A stretch of DNA of 64,000 nt, from NCBI GenBank assembly GCA_030278955.1, contig JAOANR010000014.1, forward strand, positions 35,043,453 to 35,107,452. Reading direction: 5' to 3'. A program made the position numbers and the translations under genes. This DNA is from Hygrophila difformis. Its lineage: Eukaryota > Streptophyta > Magnoliopsida > Lamiales > Acanthaceae. The stretch's first letter is position 1. Each line of letters starts with the position of its first letter. The notes beneath the pieces were generated by a model, which was given only the letters and a program-made list of their open reading frames with translations, made no database searches and was not told the origin of the DNA. Below, piece by piece: positions 36,108 to 48,955 of this stretch.

Positions 36108-36420
36108 CACTTGGGGGAATTATTTATGAACATTTTCGCTTTCTGCATCGTATTACTGTTTACCGGGTCTGTTTAACCCGAGGTTTTGGCCGTGTTGGCC
36201 GTGATTACATTTCCGCTGCGTTTACCTTATCCATGCATGATGATTTTTACTACCGTACTTGATTAAAGTATTATTGAATTCCGGATTCATTGTTGAATGT
36301 TTTTAAAACTTTGCATACCCATAAGCCTTGCACCTCCTTAGCGAGCTCGGGAATCCGTGTCTTGCTAGGGTGATGCGGCGGTGACACCTCGGCCTGGGTT
36401 ACCAAATCCGGGGTGTTACA
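36108..36420 (+). mobile_element. Old Tekay-type left LTR, second part
   Basis: Resumes the LTR interrupted at 26134 and matches 40652-40964. Ends GGGGTGTTACA at 36420. Confidence 0.92.
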
Positions 36421-37099
36421 AGTTGGTATCAGAGCCCGGAAATTTTTTTTAAAAGCTATTACTATTATTTTTAAACCATTATTTTTAAAACCCAAGTATT
36501 ATTTTTAAATTATTTATTTTGACTACTAGTATTGTTTTTAGCCCAAAAGTTTATTTCTCTTTTTCATAAGCCCAAAATCTTGGCCAAAGAAATATTAAAT
36601 TTGGGCCCACTATAGAGGCCCAACCTTTAGCAATTTATTTTAAACATACGAATAGATTAAATTTTAATGGGGAAGGGACTTGCACTTGCATGTTGCATAT
36701 AGATTTAAATTCGTGCATATCTTAACCTTGCCTGAAAAATGTCTAACTCTAACCTCCCTTGTTGACATTAGATGGCTGAACCGAACGCGAACATGACCAA
36801 TCTATGATGAAACTGACCAACGCATACCTCGAGTCCCACACGAAAGTCAAGCGAAAATGCGTAAAGGGCATCAATATACACTTCCAACGCGAATATACCG
36901 TAAGAACAACAAATCCTACCGTTTGCTAAGACCAACCAGGAGGTAATCTAGACAAAAGGATATTCTCAAACTAGTGCCCAAACCCTTTGTGGCATTTCGT
37001 CGAACACGTTATATGCGCAATAAACCAAAACCTAAGTTACTAACAACACACGAAAATTGCCCACAGAATGAAACAATCATTCTAATAACAACACAACAT

Positions 37100-37660
37100 A
37101 TCCTACAGCACCAAACAACAGGGGAACGAACTAATAATCACACCCAATAACAACCAACATCAAAAACTTCATAGCCTTTCTAAGGATTCGAATTCAACAA
37201 GAATTTGCCAAAAACATAAACACATTATAACATAAACATAGGCAAGGCAACAAGAGTAACAACAATTGCCACATACACTTGCTAATTTGCACAAATCAAG
37301 CCTAAAAGTCATAAACCCCCAATTTTTGTACACAAACCCTAATTTCCTAAATATCTTCACAAATCAAGTCATTCAAAACATAAAAGTTGAAATTAGTAAG
37401 TGGGTTTAGTAGAATCGTACCTAGATGAGTGAAATTGAAGTCGAAATCAAGCAAACAGGAAGGTAACTCGCCGGATTTAGAGAGAATTGGGGGTGTGTTC
37501 TCGAATGGAAAATGGGGGAAGTGGCTCGCGCGGAGCGCGAGCCCTATTTTCTCGAGCAGGGGCAGCCGCGCGCTCGCCGCGCGCTGAGGCCCCATACCGC
37601 GCGGCCACCGCGCGGGACCCGGAGGGAGTTTTATCTTTCCTGTTCTGCTCAATCTCTTTT
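37100..37660 (-). mobile_element. Antisense LTR-like fragment inside the old element
   Basis: Read on the - strand: GC-rich hairpins (37615 to 37523), a CT-rich start region, an ATCCGGCGAG-type leader, then a T-rich leader with GGTACG. This is the order seen in Tekay-type LTRs here. The word CCGCGCGGCCACCGCGCGG (37597-37615) is also in the left LTR at 24041-24059. A perfect stem GGCTCGCGC lies at 37523-37531/37535-37543. Probably part of another LTR inserted in reverse. Confidence 0.5.
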
Positions 37661-37869
37661 GCTATACGCTCCTCACTGAATCCGGGCATACATTGACAGT
37701 GAAATACGACGACATGGAGCATCACCTGGCATTATTCCGGGCAAGGACAGCAGAATTGCCTCATGTCCTCCTTTCGCAGGACTACAGGAAACCCTCGGGA
37801 CGTAAATACATAGGGACCATAAGAAATTCCGTAGGGAATAGAAAACCGCTTATTAACTAACGTCCCCAC

Positions 37870-38171
37870 CACAGTTTGCTCGTATCCATAACGAGCTCCA
37901 CGACCCCCAACTGAAGAAGTATGTGCCCGACACGTCGCATGTACTCCAATCGGACGTAATCGAATTGGACGATGACTTGACCTATGAAGAAACCCCGGTG
38001 CAAATACCCGACTACAAGGAAAGGGTGACAAGGAATAAATCTGTAAAGATGGTCAAGGTCCTGTGGTCCAACCACGAGACAGAAACGACAACCTGGGAAT
38101 TAGAAGCCGACATGAGGCAACGTTACCCTACCCTCTTCCAAGACGACCCGACCACAGTTATGGGGACATAA
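37870..38171 (+). pseudogene. Tekay/Del integrase C-terminus with chromodomain (fragment)
   Basis: The frame reads HNELHDPQLKKYVPDTSHVL, then DLTYEETPVQI, a VKVLWSNHE segment and TTTWELEADMRQRYPTLF, stopping at 38169-38171. This is the pattern of the chromodomain at the integrase C-terminus of Tekay-clade chromoviruses, which is thought to direct integration to heterochromatin. The frame is open through the domain, but everything upstream in pol is gone, so it cannot make an active enzyme. The stop lies 11 bases before the polypurine tract, as expected for the end of pol. Confidence 0.85.
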
Positions 38172-38181
38172 CTGTATTCTT

Positions 38182-38194
38182 AAGGGGGGGAGGA
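38182..38194 (+). other. Polypurine tract (old element)
   Basis: AAGGGGGGGAGGA directly before TGTAACACCC, the start of the right LTR. Confidence 0.9.
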
Positions 38195-40964
38195 TGTAAC
38201 ACCCGAGGAAAAACAAATTCAAATTGTTTTGAACTACGTCATGACTTGATCCCTTCACAGGGTACGTAGGCAGCTTGGAACTAATTTCTAAGTTCAGTCA
38301 CGAAATAAATCACAAAATAAAATCGAAATAGATCACAAGGACGATAGGAGGAGTTGGAACCAATTTAGACTGGGCTAATTAGGATACGGAAATGTTGCGA
38401 GCGATAAACCGGACTCGTAACAAGTTTAAGGAAAAGATTCCGAACCGGAAACGACCCAAGGAATCGAGCTAACACGTAGAAAACCGATAGGGGAAAGCAA
38501 GGAAAGACCCAACAGAGCACGCGGACCGCCGAACCGGCCGGTCCGGCCGGCCCGCGCCCTCCGCGCAGACGGAGGGTTCGCGACTCCAGGGCAGACCACG
38601 CGTGCTCCGCGCGGACAAAGGCCTATGTGCGCGTCACCAGCGCGCCAGAGGTGCAGGAGGTGTAAACTTTCCTTCCATGGCGATTTTCTTGCCAAAAATC
38701 CAATCCCTATCGAGGGCAACCGGATCACAGCCTTTGGGAAAGGCTTAAGGGCGGATTGGGGCGCCCTCATTCTCATTTGGACAGAAAACAAAAGCTTCAC
38801 CCTCTCAAATTCTCCTCTCCAAGCCGAAATCCCTCCGAGACCACTTTCCGGCGAGTATTCTGGCGACTACGAGGCAAACGGGACAAGGCCTCTGCTTCCT
38901 AGACCTTTGGTAAGCCATAGATTAATGTTTTAGTCCGTCCATAACACTTAGAAACTCAAAATCTAACCCGTTTCCTTTACTACGATTTCACGTCGGAAAA
39001 CGAACGAAAAGCGAACGGAGAAGTTGGCCGTTCTTCGCGACCCTAAGATCTCCGGAAACCCTTTTCAGCGACCCCATCCTCTTTCTAAGTAAGTTAAAAC
39101 CTTACTCACAAATTTTCGTGGTTTTTTGTTGTTTAAATCTCGAGATATTGGCTTGTAACAAAAATCGGTTTTCAAAAACCCTATTTTCGTCCAATTTTAA
39201 AGACTCGCCTAAAACTCGACATTCGGGAATTCAAACCGTAACCTTTTCAACATAAAAGTTGTTCCTAACACCTTTATCTATCTCGTGTCCAAATTTCAGC
39301 CATTGACATTAAGTTTTGCTCTCCCAAATCACGCCGTAAACTTTCTGTGACAACCCGAACGTTTTAAAACTGTGACAGTTTTCCATATTCAACTTGATGC
39401 GTGTTTTTCACCCATTTTTCGAATGATTTAACTTTGCATTCCTAAACAAAAGTTGTAGATAATTGAGTCTAGATTATGCATATAAAATTTCACGGATTTT
39501 GGTGTTCATTTGATATGTCAATCGGTCGAATTTTCAGAACTGTCTTAAAACCTATTCGGAACCCGCGAGTATGCAGTGAGTTGTGGTCGATTTTTGAGTA
39601 CCAAGAATTCATTATTTCCAAATTCTTAAAACATGAAAGTTGTTCCTTTACGTGTTTTGTAGTTACTGTAAAAATTTCGCATCGATTGGTTTTGAAATGA
39701 ATTTTTAATCGGCGTTGCACGAACCTGTGACGGAACCAGCTTTTAAGACAGAAATTATTCTTTGCAATGAACTCGAATTTCGACTCACTTCGGAACCTTA
39801 TTTCCAAAAACTTAAAACATGAAAGTTGTTCGTGTGTGTGTTTTTGAACTACTATAAAAATTTCAGAATTTTTGGTGTAAAAACGAATTTTTAATTAAGA
39901 AAGGCGTAAACTGCCTCGAATAGGATTTTTCGAACTTGAGAAAACTCGAACTATGAAAACGCGATATCGAACATTTGAGAACTTTGAAATACGAATTTTC
40001 GAAAAATCCCGTTCACTAGGCTGAGCCGATCATCATGCTATCATTATCTTTGAGACTGCCTCGTTAGTGGTCTCCTTACTATCTGAGATTGCCTCGTTAG
40101 TGATCTCGCGCGCTGTATTTTTGGATCGCCTCGTTAGTGGTCCTACTATCTTTTTGGATCGCCTCGTTAGTGGTCCTACTATCTTTTTGGATCGCCTCGT
40201 TAGTGGTCCTACTATCTTTTGAGACTGCCTCGTTAGTGGTCTCCCATTATTTGGATGCCTCGTTAGTGGTCCTATGTTGAGATTGCCTCGTTAGTGATCT
40301 CCCGGTATGGTGTCCTCTTCTTAGTCTACGGGATAAAATGTAAAAGACTTGTGTGAGTGTTCCATTATGCTTAAATCGTATTTATCATGTTTTTAAATTA
40401 CGTATTTAAAATTATGCATCTTAATTTATGCTTTAAATTACGGTTTTAAAATTAAGTCCTTTAATCATGTTTTTCCGCTGCTAATAAATTATGTGTTTTT
40501 AAATTCACGTACGGTAAGCGAAATCTTTAGTTTAAACACATGTAACCCCTTTTATTTGTTAGTTAGGGATTAACTTACTCAGTATATTTTTATACTGACA
40601 ACCGTTGTCATTTTTCTTTTACAGAGTATGTCGAGTGACGCATACGCATACACTTGGGGGGAATTATTTATGAACATTTTCGCTTTCTGCATCGTATTAC
40701 TGTTTACCGGGTCTGTTTAACCCGAGGTTTTGGCCGTGTTGGCCGTGATTACATTTCCGCTGCGTTTACCTTATCCATGCATGATGATTTTTACTACCGT
40801 ACTTGATTAAAGTATTATTGAATTCCGGATTCATTGTTGAATGTTTTTAAAACTTTGCATACCCATAAGCCTTGCACCTCCTTAGCGAGCTCGGGAATCC
40901 GTGTCTTGCTAGGGTGATGCGGCGGTGACACCTCGGCCTGGGTTACCAAATCCGGGGTGTTACA
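38195..40964 (+). mobile_element. Right LTR of the old Tekay-type element (2770 bp)
   Basis: Starts TGTAACACCC and ends GGGGTGTTACA. Complete, and uninterrupted where the left copy carries the young element. Differs from the left LTR at many scattered sites and by small indels: loss of one CCGCGCGG unit near 38567, and a 12-base gain near 38853. It is therefore clearly older than the nested element. Putative target duplication ACAAC (40965-40969) cannot be confirmed because the left end is truncated. Confidence 0.93.
40052..40303 (+). repeat. Second copy of the covarying GCCTCGTTAGTG repeat
   Basis: Eight units as in 25530-25780. Here the third GGAT unit is intact, while the seventh unit has lost one base (GGATGCC for GGACTGCC). 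Confidence 0.92.
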
Positions 40965-42461
40965 ACAACTCTATTTTGTATCTTATCGTTTTATATATTG
41001 TTTTGGCCTTATAATTTAATCGTATTGACCAAATATATAGTTTGATTATTTTTTTGAAGATATCATTGGTAGGCTTATTCTAAACCCTATGTGGTTTATG
41101 TTGATTTCGAGGTAGTGGTTCTCTGGAGCATATGCTGATAGCAGTTGTTTTCTCTATGAATCACTGTAGCCATGTGACTCTGTTTTGTTATTACAATTAC
41201 AAAATAAGTAATTTTTTTTAAGGAGGCAGACCAAGAAATGAGATTATAACCTAAAATATGGCTTATTATGTGGTATAGCTAAATTTTTGTTTCTTTACAA
41301 AATGGATAGTGTTATACATCTTGCAAAAAATCCCTCAATTTTTTATACTGAAAATTTATTTCCCTTTTTTTGGTCATTTTGTACGTTTACGCATGAATGT
41401 TGAATGTATTGGTCATTTTTAGGTCAAAGCTGAAGGATCTGTTTGATTTTCTTGACCACGTGTTAGTTGTATTGATGGAATGATGGAATATGTGGCTTAC
41501 ATTTGTTCTTAATTTTGAAGATTTGTTAAATGATTTTTTTTTTTCTGTGCAAGGTTAATTATTTTAGATCAATTACAAGATCAATTGGTTTCTCCGGTGG
41601 TGACATTTGACTTCTCATTTTGCTATGGCAGTAAGATATTACTCTCCTTGCAAGCTCTTAACATTCATTCTCTGCCCCGAAATTGATGTTTTCGTGTGCT
41701 AAGGTAAGACGCCTACAGTAGGGGTTTGAGATTGGAAGCTTACCTTAACCCTCCACAGTAGCTCGCGGTCTTTGGGCAACCTATTTATTCCCAAAATCTA
41801 TTTCTTGGATTACAGGGCTAAGATGAAAAATAAGCGTCAAATTATATGGCCTTTTAAGGCAAGACAAGCAAGGATCATCACAGTATAGGCCTCCGGCGAT
41901 TTCAAAGTAGATGAGGAAGATGAGTGGGATGAGCGGTGAGCTTCTTGGATTTGGACATGGCAGTGGTGTTGGTGACAGTAGCAGGCGGTCGGACTCTAGC
42001 ATCTTTGTTCCAATCAAAATCGCTGTGGAATGTCCAAATGGCAAGTGAACTTGAGGTGGCGCAGTCAACGGACCATTAACTCACTAATCCAGATGCCACA
42101 TCAGATTGAATGGTCATTAAGGAGGTTTTGGCTACAATTAAGCTACTTAGGGGCTGAATTTGACTAATTCAATAAATATGGGACCATTTGAGAAATTTTT
42201 TAAAATTATGGGATGATATGGGTTTTTTTCCAAAAAAGCCAACAACAAAGTGAATTGTTGCAGCTTCAGCTTCTTCTGCATTTCATAAAGACAATGGAGA
42301 AGGTTAGCCTCGAGTTTTTGGCTATGTGGACTCTAGTTTTTAAAGTACACCAAATTTTGAGTGCTTTTGGGGTACTTTGGCATTACTTGATGGTTTTCCA
42401 AAGAGGTGATTGCTCTAAAAAGTGTTGGTTTGACCGTCGAGGAATGTCAAACCGTTCTTTA
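40965..42461. other. AT-rich intergenic DNA
   Basis: No supported gene. A 95-codon - strand frame at 41781-42068 is Pro/Leu rich with no recognisable domain. Nothing else seen. Confidence 0.5.
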
Positions 42462-42463
42462 TA

Positions 42464-42724
42464 CTTCCTCCGTCTCAGAATAAATTTTACTTTTGGTGAT
42501 ATACAACTATTCACACACAACTTTCATTTGAAGTATTATCATAGTTATACAAGTTAAAATATAGCCAAGTTGGGTCTTGTTCGATTCATCTCGTCGTGTA
42601 GTTTTTAAATATCGAGCTTTTAGAATTTTTACTTGTACCCAAATGAGTAATTAATCGTTTAAAATGTACACTGACTGCGTGAAAAGTGGGTTCGTAAGAA
42701 ATATTTTGAGACGGACCGGGATAG
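42464..42724 (+). mobile_element. Stowaway-like MITE, copy 2
   Basis: TA duplication at 42462-42463 and 42725-42726. Left end CTTCCTCCGTCTCAGAATA and right end ..TTTTGAGACGGACCGGGATAG form imperfect terminal inverted repeats of the Tc1/mariner-derived Stowaway type. Shares its interior with the copies at 23657 and 59231. No transposase. Confidence 0.85.
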
Positions 42725-42726
42725 TA

Positions 42727-44137
42727 CCTTTTTGTAATAGCTAATTGATGTCCATTTGACTTTAAAAAACTCACATTACAAATGAAATAAAACGTAACAT
42801 TGAAAAAAGAAAAGAAAAGTAAATCCCCGGCCCATGGTTGATATCACTGACATCCAACCTTATGGTTCGGGGTTTGATCCCCTGGCTCTCTCTTCTTTCC
42901 CTTAATCCTCTTTGTAATTCTTGTAGTTTGAGCTCGCAAAAAACTATTTTTTTAGGCATTCTATTATTTTATTTTCCTAATAATTCTAATTTATCATTAA
43001 TTAAATATTTCATTGTAGATTCCTGTTCTTGTTTACTCCAATATATTCATGGAATTCTATCAAACGTTGTATTTGAGGTTTTAACCTTATAATTAATTTA
43101 CAATAGTTTTTAAAAGATCTATTTTTTCTGTACAGATTTTACATCCATTAATTTGATTGGGTTTATTAGTTTTTCTTTCCCATATTATTATTAAGAATTT
43201 TTCATAGGTTTTTTAATTTAATTAAGTGTTTATTATCTTTTAACTTTTTATTATCCATGATAACAAGTTTTGAGTGGTATAGTTTTTAGGCACTTTATTA
43301 TTGAGTAAATTATATTAAACTATTTTTTCAATTGGATAGTTATATTTATTGTTTTCAAATATATAGTCAAAATTAGATATTTTAAAAGTTGATGGGGTCT
43401 AATTTGATATTTTAAAGGTTGAAATGTAATGTTTTTCCAAAGGCTTAAAATATAAGTGTATATCAGTTCAAGGAAATGGAAGCTCAGAACCCGAGGGTAC
43501 CAAGATAGTAAAAAATAAAAATCTGATTCAGAAAACCAAGTACAAAACACAGGCTGCATTCACACAATTCCTAATTCAAATATGGTGCCCGAGTCACTTA
43601 AAATTAAGACGATGACAAGGAAGCGACCAACATGGCTCTGTCCCTTTTCGTTAGTCTAAAGTACATTCCAAACTGCAGGCAGGTAAGGCACTGCTGCACT
43701 GCCAGCAGCATCGTAATCGGGTTTTACTTCATTGCTGTTGAGAAAGATGGTGAAGAATAGGAAGCTCTGTACGAAAGATGCTTTTTCCAATTCATATAAT
43801 TCCATTCAAATAATGCAAAGAAACAAATTGGCCAAGAACATAAACATGAAAATGCTTAGAAAAAATACAAACCAAACCAAACCTACAAATTCTCACAAGA
43901 AAATACTGTCTGTTTGTCACTAAAAAGTACAACAATAATAATAAAAGCAAACACATATGACCATTAACATCAAAACAACCACACTAAGAATAGGTTCAGT
44001 ATTCCCCTTATTGTCACACTTGTGCCTAAGTAGCAATAAAACATACACCAAACAAATAATACAGGAGTACTCTATATTCAATTAAAACCACCATACAACT
44101 GAAATATAGCAATATAGTAAGTCATAAACTTTAAGAT
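42727..44137. other. AT-rich intergenic DNA
   Basis: No gene, RNA gene or repeat of note recognised. Confidence 0.4.
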
Positions 44138-45010
44138 TTATTTCAAGGCGGGTCTGAAACTCTCTCCCTTACATAAAGGTCTGCTGCTTTCAGAAAGCCT
44201 GCTCAGGTTCAAATGGACAGATAATGGATAATTTTCAGTTGCACAGATAGTTGAATACAGGACCTTATGCAAGCATGGCCAATAGATTCCTGCCATGCAC
44301 CCTTTCTCCCAGTGCCTTATCTGATGACGGAGTTGCCCCCAACAGGCAGATGAGCATGCTCGTAACTGGTACAAATCCAATTGCTAGTATTAGGGCTCAT
44401 ATCTTCACCAGTAAAAGTTTTTTGGGTAAATTCTTCACCAGTAGAAGTTCACTTGCCTTAGAAGGTTTGATATGATATATAGAATCAGGGGACATAAATT
44501 CTAACAGCAGCTCTGCCACCATGAGATGCACAAATTCCGTGTTTGATCCTAACAAATGTGCTGCAAGGAACATCACCATATGACCAAGTGCAGAACGAGG
44601 GTGATCCTGTAAGGAAAAATCAAATGCCAAGTAATCATTAATGAACTCAAACAATCATACCCAAAAAATATTAGAAACTCTAAAAACTCACCAGATTCTA
44701 TAGAGAAATAACAAAAAAGCATCGGGAAAATATGACTGAAATTGTTGTGTGGGAACACAAAAGCGAGCATGCAGGGGGCATTATTACTCCTCCTCAAACA
44801 GCGATAAATCGATCTCAAAGCTACAAAATGGATACGCGATGGGATTGGAAATAGTGGCTGAAAAGTAAAACCAACAGAGACCTCCCAAAGACTGCTTCCA
44901 AACATCATGATTCAAAGGCTCATAATGTTGTTATACTGAAGAAAAGGGAAAAAATAAACCAATGGAACTTAAATCAAAACAATTTTGCAATACAAAATAA
45001 AGATTAACTT
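44138..45010 (-). pseudogene. Exon cluster of an unidentified multi-exon gene, copy 1
   Basis: I do not recognise the protein. A likely exon at 44457-44606 (150 bases, 50 codons) follows a pyrimidine-rich TTTTTCCTTACAG acceptor and encodes a segment with HMVMFLAAHLL and VAELLLEFMSP. Its donor reads AAG then GCAAGT, the usual form of a GC-AG intron, and is kept in copies at 48630, 58350 and 63040. To the left, 44190-44400 has a further exon-like segment (IGFVPVTSMLICLLGATPSS in one frame) ending in a stop. To the right, 44690-44900 holds another segment. The same set recurs at 48055-48955, 57783-58900 and 62446-63300, all with stops or frame changes. I infer decayed tandem copies of one host gene; the functional parent is not in the window. 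Confidence 0.5.
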
Positions 45011-45310
45011 ATCATGTAGTGCGAAAGTGTTACAAGACAAAATAACAGCGACAACATTAAATCTGAAGCATAAACAATAGCAAGAATTCTAAAATAAGCT
45101 GAAATGAAAATAAAGGTCACCTACAAATGTTATATTGCTTGAAACTACTTGCTTCACCCCAGAATTAGAGTTAGAGAAAACCTATGAACAATAAATAAAA
45201 ATTAGTCAGGTTCATTAGGCAAACAAAGAAATAATATGCAAGGTATATAAAAAGAGAAGTCGACACAAATCTCAATTATAAACAACAGGCATGAAAAAAA
45301 AGTTACTGAC

Positions 45311-45378
45311 CTTAAGGCTATAAATTTTAGGCCTATCTTCCTCTCGGTTTTTGATACTTCATACCCGTCTTCAAGTGG
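45311..45378 (-). pseudogene. 68-base exon of the same unidentified gene (copy 1)
   Basis: Bounded by a TTCTTAG acceptor and an AAG/GTCAGT donor. Encodes PLEDGYEVSKTERKIGLKF. Copies at about 59463-59530 and 63622-63692 read PLEDWYEVPKTERKIAPKL, so this one is more changed. Conservation of both splice sites in three copies supports an exon. Confidence 0.5.
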
Positions 45379-45529
45379 CTAAGAATAAAGTAACTTGGGC
45401 AGCTTTTAGTAGTAAAGTTTAAGGATAGCCAATATACAATGTCCCTAAGATAAAATGTTAAGAGACATATTAACCTTAAACCTTCAAAAAGTTCTCTAAC
45501 AAATCAAAAAACAACATTTGAACAGAACA

Positions 45530-47690
45530 CTATGCGGCAGATAACCACCACCCCGTAGGGCATAGGTGGACGAGGCTACGTGGCAAAAACCCTGGATTTA
45601 AATAAATAAAAAACACAGCAGTCAAACATACACCACCACGATTCAAATAAATCACAAGCCACTATATAGTCTGACAAATCACAAAGGCCACACTACCGAT
45701 GAATCCATAAAAATCACAAACATAGAGCAACCAAGATTCACCACTTATGTATTCAAAAAGCTTCAAACAAATCACAAACAGTGCAGCCAAGCACATATTC
45801 AGACAAAATACGAACACAAAGCCTAGCACATCAAAGATCCTATTCACACATATCACAAACAAATTATAAGAACACATTTAAAAAAACAAAGTATGGATAT
45901 ATCATAAAGCACACACCGTCTATGTATCCAAAGAAACTACAAACAAAAAATAACATAGCAGTTAAACCATGCATTCACACGAATCATCAAGCACACACAA
46001 TCACATATTCAGCCATCTCACAAAGCACACACTACCCATGTTTTCAAAAGAATCACAAATAAAAAGCAGCCAAACTAAAACCACCATATATTCAATAAAT
46101 TACAAACATATTAATGGCACAAAAATAAAATAAATTAATTAAAAGAAAAACACATGCAATTAAGCCGAGGAATTCTCTATAACTATATTAAAAAAAAAAA
46201 AAAAAAAAGATGAAAACAACGGTAGAAACTCTCAGCTGTAACTAGTATTTCAAAAAAGGAAAGAGGAAGGGAAAAAAACCAACTTCAGCGAGCAAACACC
46301 AAATAATAAACTAAGCCATTAAATGAACATAAAACGTATACAATTGCACTCTACAAACTCTAAACAAATCAAATTAATATACTCAACCATAACACCACAA
46401 ATTTATCAGGAAAAAAAACAAATATTTCAAATATCAACACCACGCAAGCAAACATATAGAATTATGTCTCGAGACAAATTACAAACAAAAAACATCAAAG
46501 CATCTCACAACCACATATTCAACAAATCGCCAAGCACAGACCACCACATATTCACGTAAATCACCGAGCACACCTCAGTTCGTATTCCCACAGATCACCT
46601 ACTCCACGCAACTTATGTATCCAAATAAATCACAAACGCAAGGCATCCAAGCACCTCACGACCACATATTCTCACACAAACCAACAAGCGTACACCGCTA
46701 CATATTTACATAAATCTCACCAAGCACACACCACCACATATTCACATAAATCACCATGGCCTCACCACAACATATTCACATATATTACCAAAAGCACATA
46801 CCACCTCATATTCACACAAATCATCAAACATACCACACACCGCCAGATATTCACATAAATCACAAAGCACACACACCACATATTCACATAAATCGCCAAG
46901 CACACATCACTCTGTCATCTAGCACACGCAACTTATGTATCCAAACAAATCGAAAATGTAAAGCATCCAAGCACCTCACGATCACTTATTCCCACAAATC
47001 AACAAGAATAAGTTAAATATTCACATGAATCACCAAGCACACACCACTACATATTCACATAAATCACAAAGCATACATCAAGTCATATTCATACAAATCA
47101 CCAAGCACACAACCCCAAGCACATATTACATCATAATATTCACACAAATCCCCAAGCACATAGCAAGAATATTCACAGAAATCACAAAGCACACATCACC
47201 AAAGCAAAAACATAAATCAACGACATAAAAACCACCATATATTCAAACAAATCACAAACATGATCAAGCAAAACATAGTCCGCCATATATTCAAAAGAAC
47301 CAAAAAAAAAAAAAAAAATCACAAATCACATGATGCATGTAGTGAGGGGTATAGACAACAGAGAAACATGGAGAACCACGGTCCCTTCGGGTAGGGAATA
47401 GGTGGCTACGCTGTAATAATAGTGGATTTAAACACATCACAAAGTCGCAAAACACATACCACCACATATTCAGACCAATCACAAATCACACATGGGCTAT
47501 GTTTCGAAACAAAACATAAAAACAAAGGAATTATGCGCTAAGGCAACATAAAATACAAATTATTGCACACTAAAAAATTTATAGATAAATCACAAAGCAC
47601 ACATTTGTATCTAAACAAATCACAAACAGGAACACCAAGGAAAAGAGATAAGACAGTAACAATTTAAAAAGAAAAAAAAGAGAGAAAAAA
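45530..47690. repeat. AC-rich degenerate minisatellite, copy 1
   Basis: Dozens of degenerate units of about 34-40 bp built on CACATATTCACATAAATCAC and CAAGCACACACCAC. Long frames here are translations of the repeat, with no protein features. Includes a 20-base A run near 46190-46208. Confidence 0.85.
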
Positions 47691-48054
47691 AACTAACCTT
47701 TTCCATAATTACAGAGGCATACGACTCTTCATTTCATCATTAATCAATGACATTAACCAATGACATTAACCAGAACTTTACTTGATCCTAAAAACCTTAA
47801 AGAAACTATACATTTAAGGATTCTTGCAAAACAATTAAAAAGTTTATGGCTCTTCAATCACATTGTCAAAGGATTTACAAAACATCAAAGTGAAAAAGAT
47901 TTATCGACATACCTCAAAAGCTTTTTCCTTCTGCTCTTGGTGATATAATACTTCTAAGTTGAACTTTAAAAAGCTAAAGAGACTAATAATCTTCTAAACA
48001 CATTAGTGATAATTAATTTACCAAAAACTAGTTAACTAAAGTACTAACAACTAA

Positions 48055-48955
48055 CCTGTAGTTCCATCCTGTAAAAGTAGAAGGATTTATTTATAAATAA
48101 ACACTCACTTCTAACTTTCGGAAAGCCTGCTCAATTTCAGAAAGCCTGCACAGATTCAAATGGACAGATAATGGATAATTTTCATTTGCACAGGAAGTTG
48201 AATACAGGACCTTGTGCAAGCATGGCCAACAGATTCCCTGCCTTTGACCCTTTCTCCCGGTGCCTTATCTGATGACGGAGTTGCCCCCTACAGGCAGATG
48301 AGCATGCTCGTAACTGGTACGCATCCAATTGCTAGTATTAGGGTTCATATCTTCACCAATAAAAGTTGAACGTGATATGATATAGAATCAGTGACAAAAA
48401 TTCTAACAGTAGCTCTGCCACCATGAGATGCACAAATTCCCTGTTTCCCTCTAGCAAATGTGCTTCAACAAACATCACCATATGAACAAGTGCAGAACCC
48501 TGTAAGAAAAATCAATTATATAATGAACTCAAACAATCATACCCAACAAAATTATTGGCGAGCATGCTCGTAACTGGTACGAATCCAACTGCTAGTATTA
48601 GGGCTCATGTCTTAACCAATAAAAGTTGAACTTGCCTTAAAAGGTTGATATGATATAGACTCGGTGACAGAAATTCTAACAGTAGCTCTGCCAACATGAC
48701 ATGCACAAATTTCCTGTTTGCCTCTAGCAAATGTGCTGCAAGGAACATCATCATATGCCCAAGTGCAGAACCAGGGTGATGCTGTAAGGGAAAATCAAAT
48801 TCCAAGTAATCATAATGAACTCAAACAATCATACCAAAAAAAAAATTAGAATCTCTAAAAAACTCACCACATTCTATAGTGAAATAACAAAAAGGATCCA
48901 AAAATATGACTGAAATTGGTTGTGTGGGAACAGAAAAGCGAGGATGCAGGGGGCA
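48055..48955 (-). pseudogene. Exon cluster of the unidentified gene, copy 2
   Basis: Matches 44190-44640 and 57783-58680. Contains two tandem copies of the HMVMFLAAHLL exon (about 48377-48500, lacking its donor, and 48634-48783 with the AAG/GCAAGT donor). Joined directly to the 850-bp array at 48956. Confidence 0.5.

Larger units (their letters stand above)
36421..38194 (+). mobile_element. Internally deleted interior of the old Tekay-type element
   Basis: Contains a tRNA-iMet primer site (TGGTATCAGAGC, 36424-36435), a probable start of gag (ATGGCTGAACC near 36773, soon stopped), an antisense LTR-like fragment (about 37100-37660), the end of the integrase with chromodomain (about 37870-38171) and a polypurine tract (38182-38194). 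Protease, RT, RNase H and the integrase catalytic core are missing. Confidence 0.8.

Noticed and set aside
42866..42880. tRNA-like B box (GGGGTTTGATCCCC)
   Set aside because: No A box, acceptor stem or cloverleaf around it.
45781..47228. Thr/His/Lys-rich frames in the AC-rich region
   Set aside because: Translations of the minisatellite; frames shift between units and composition is dictated by the repeat.
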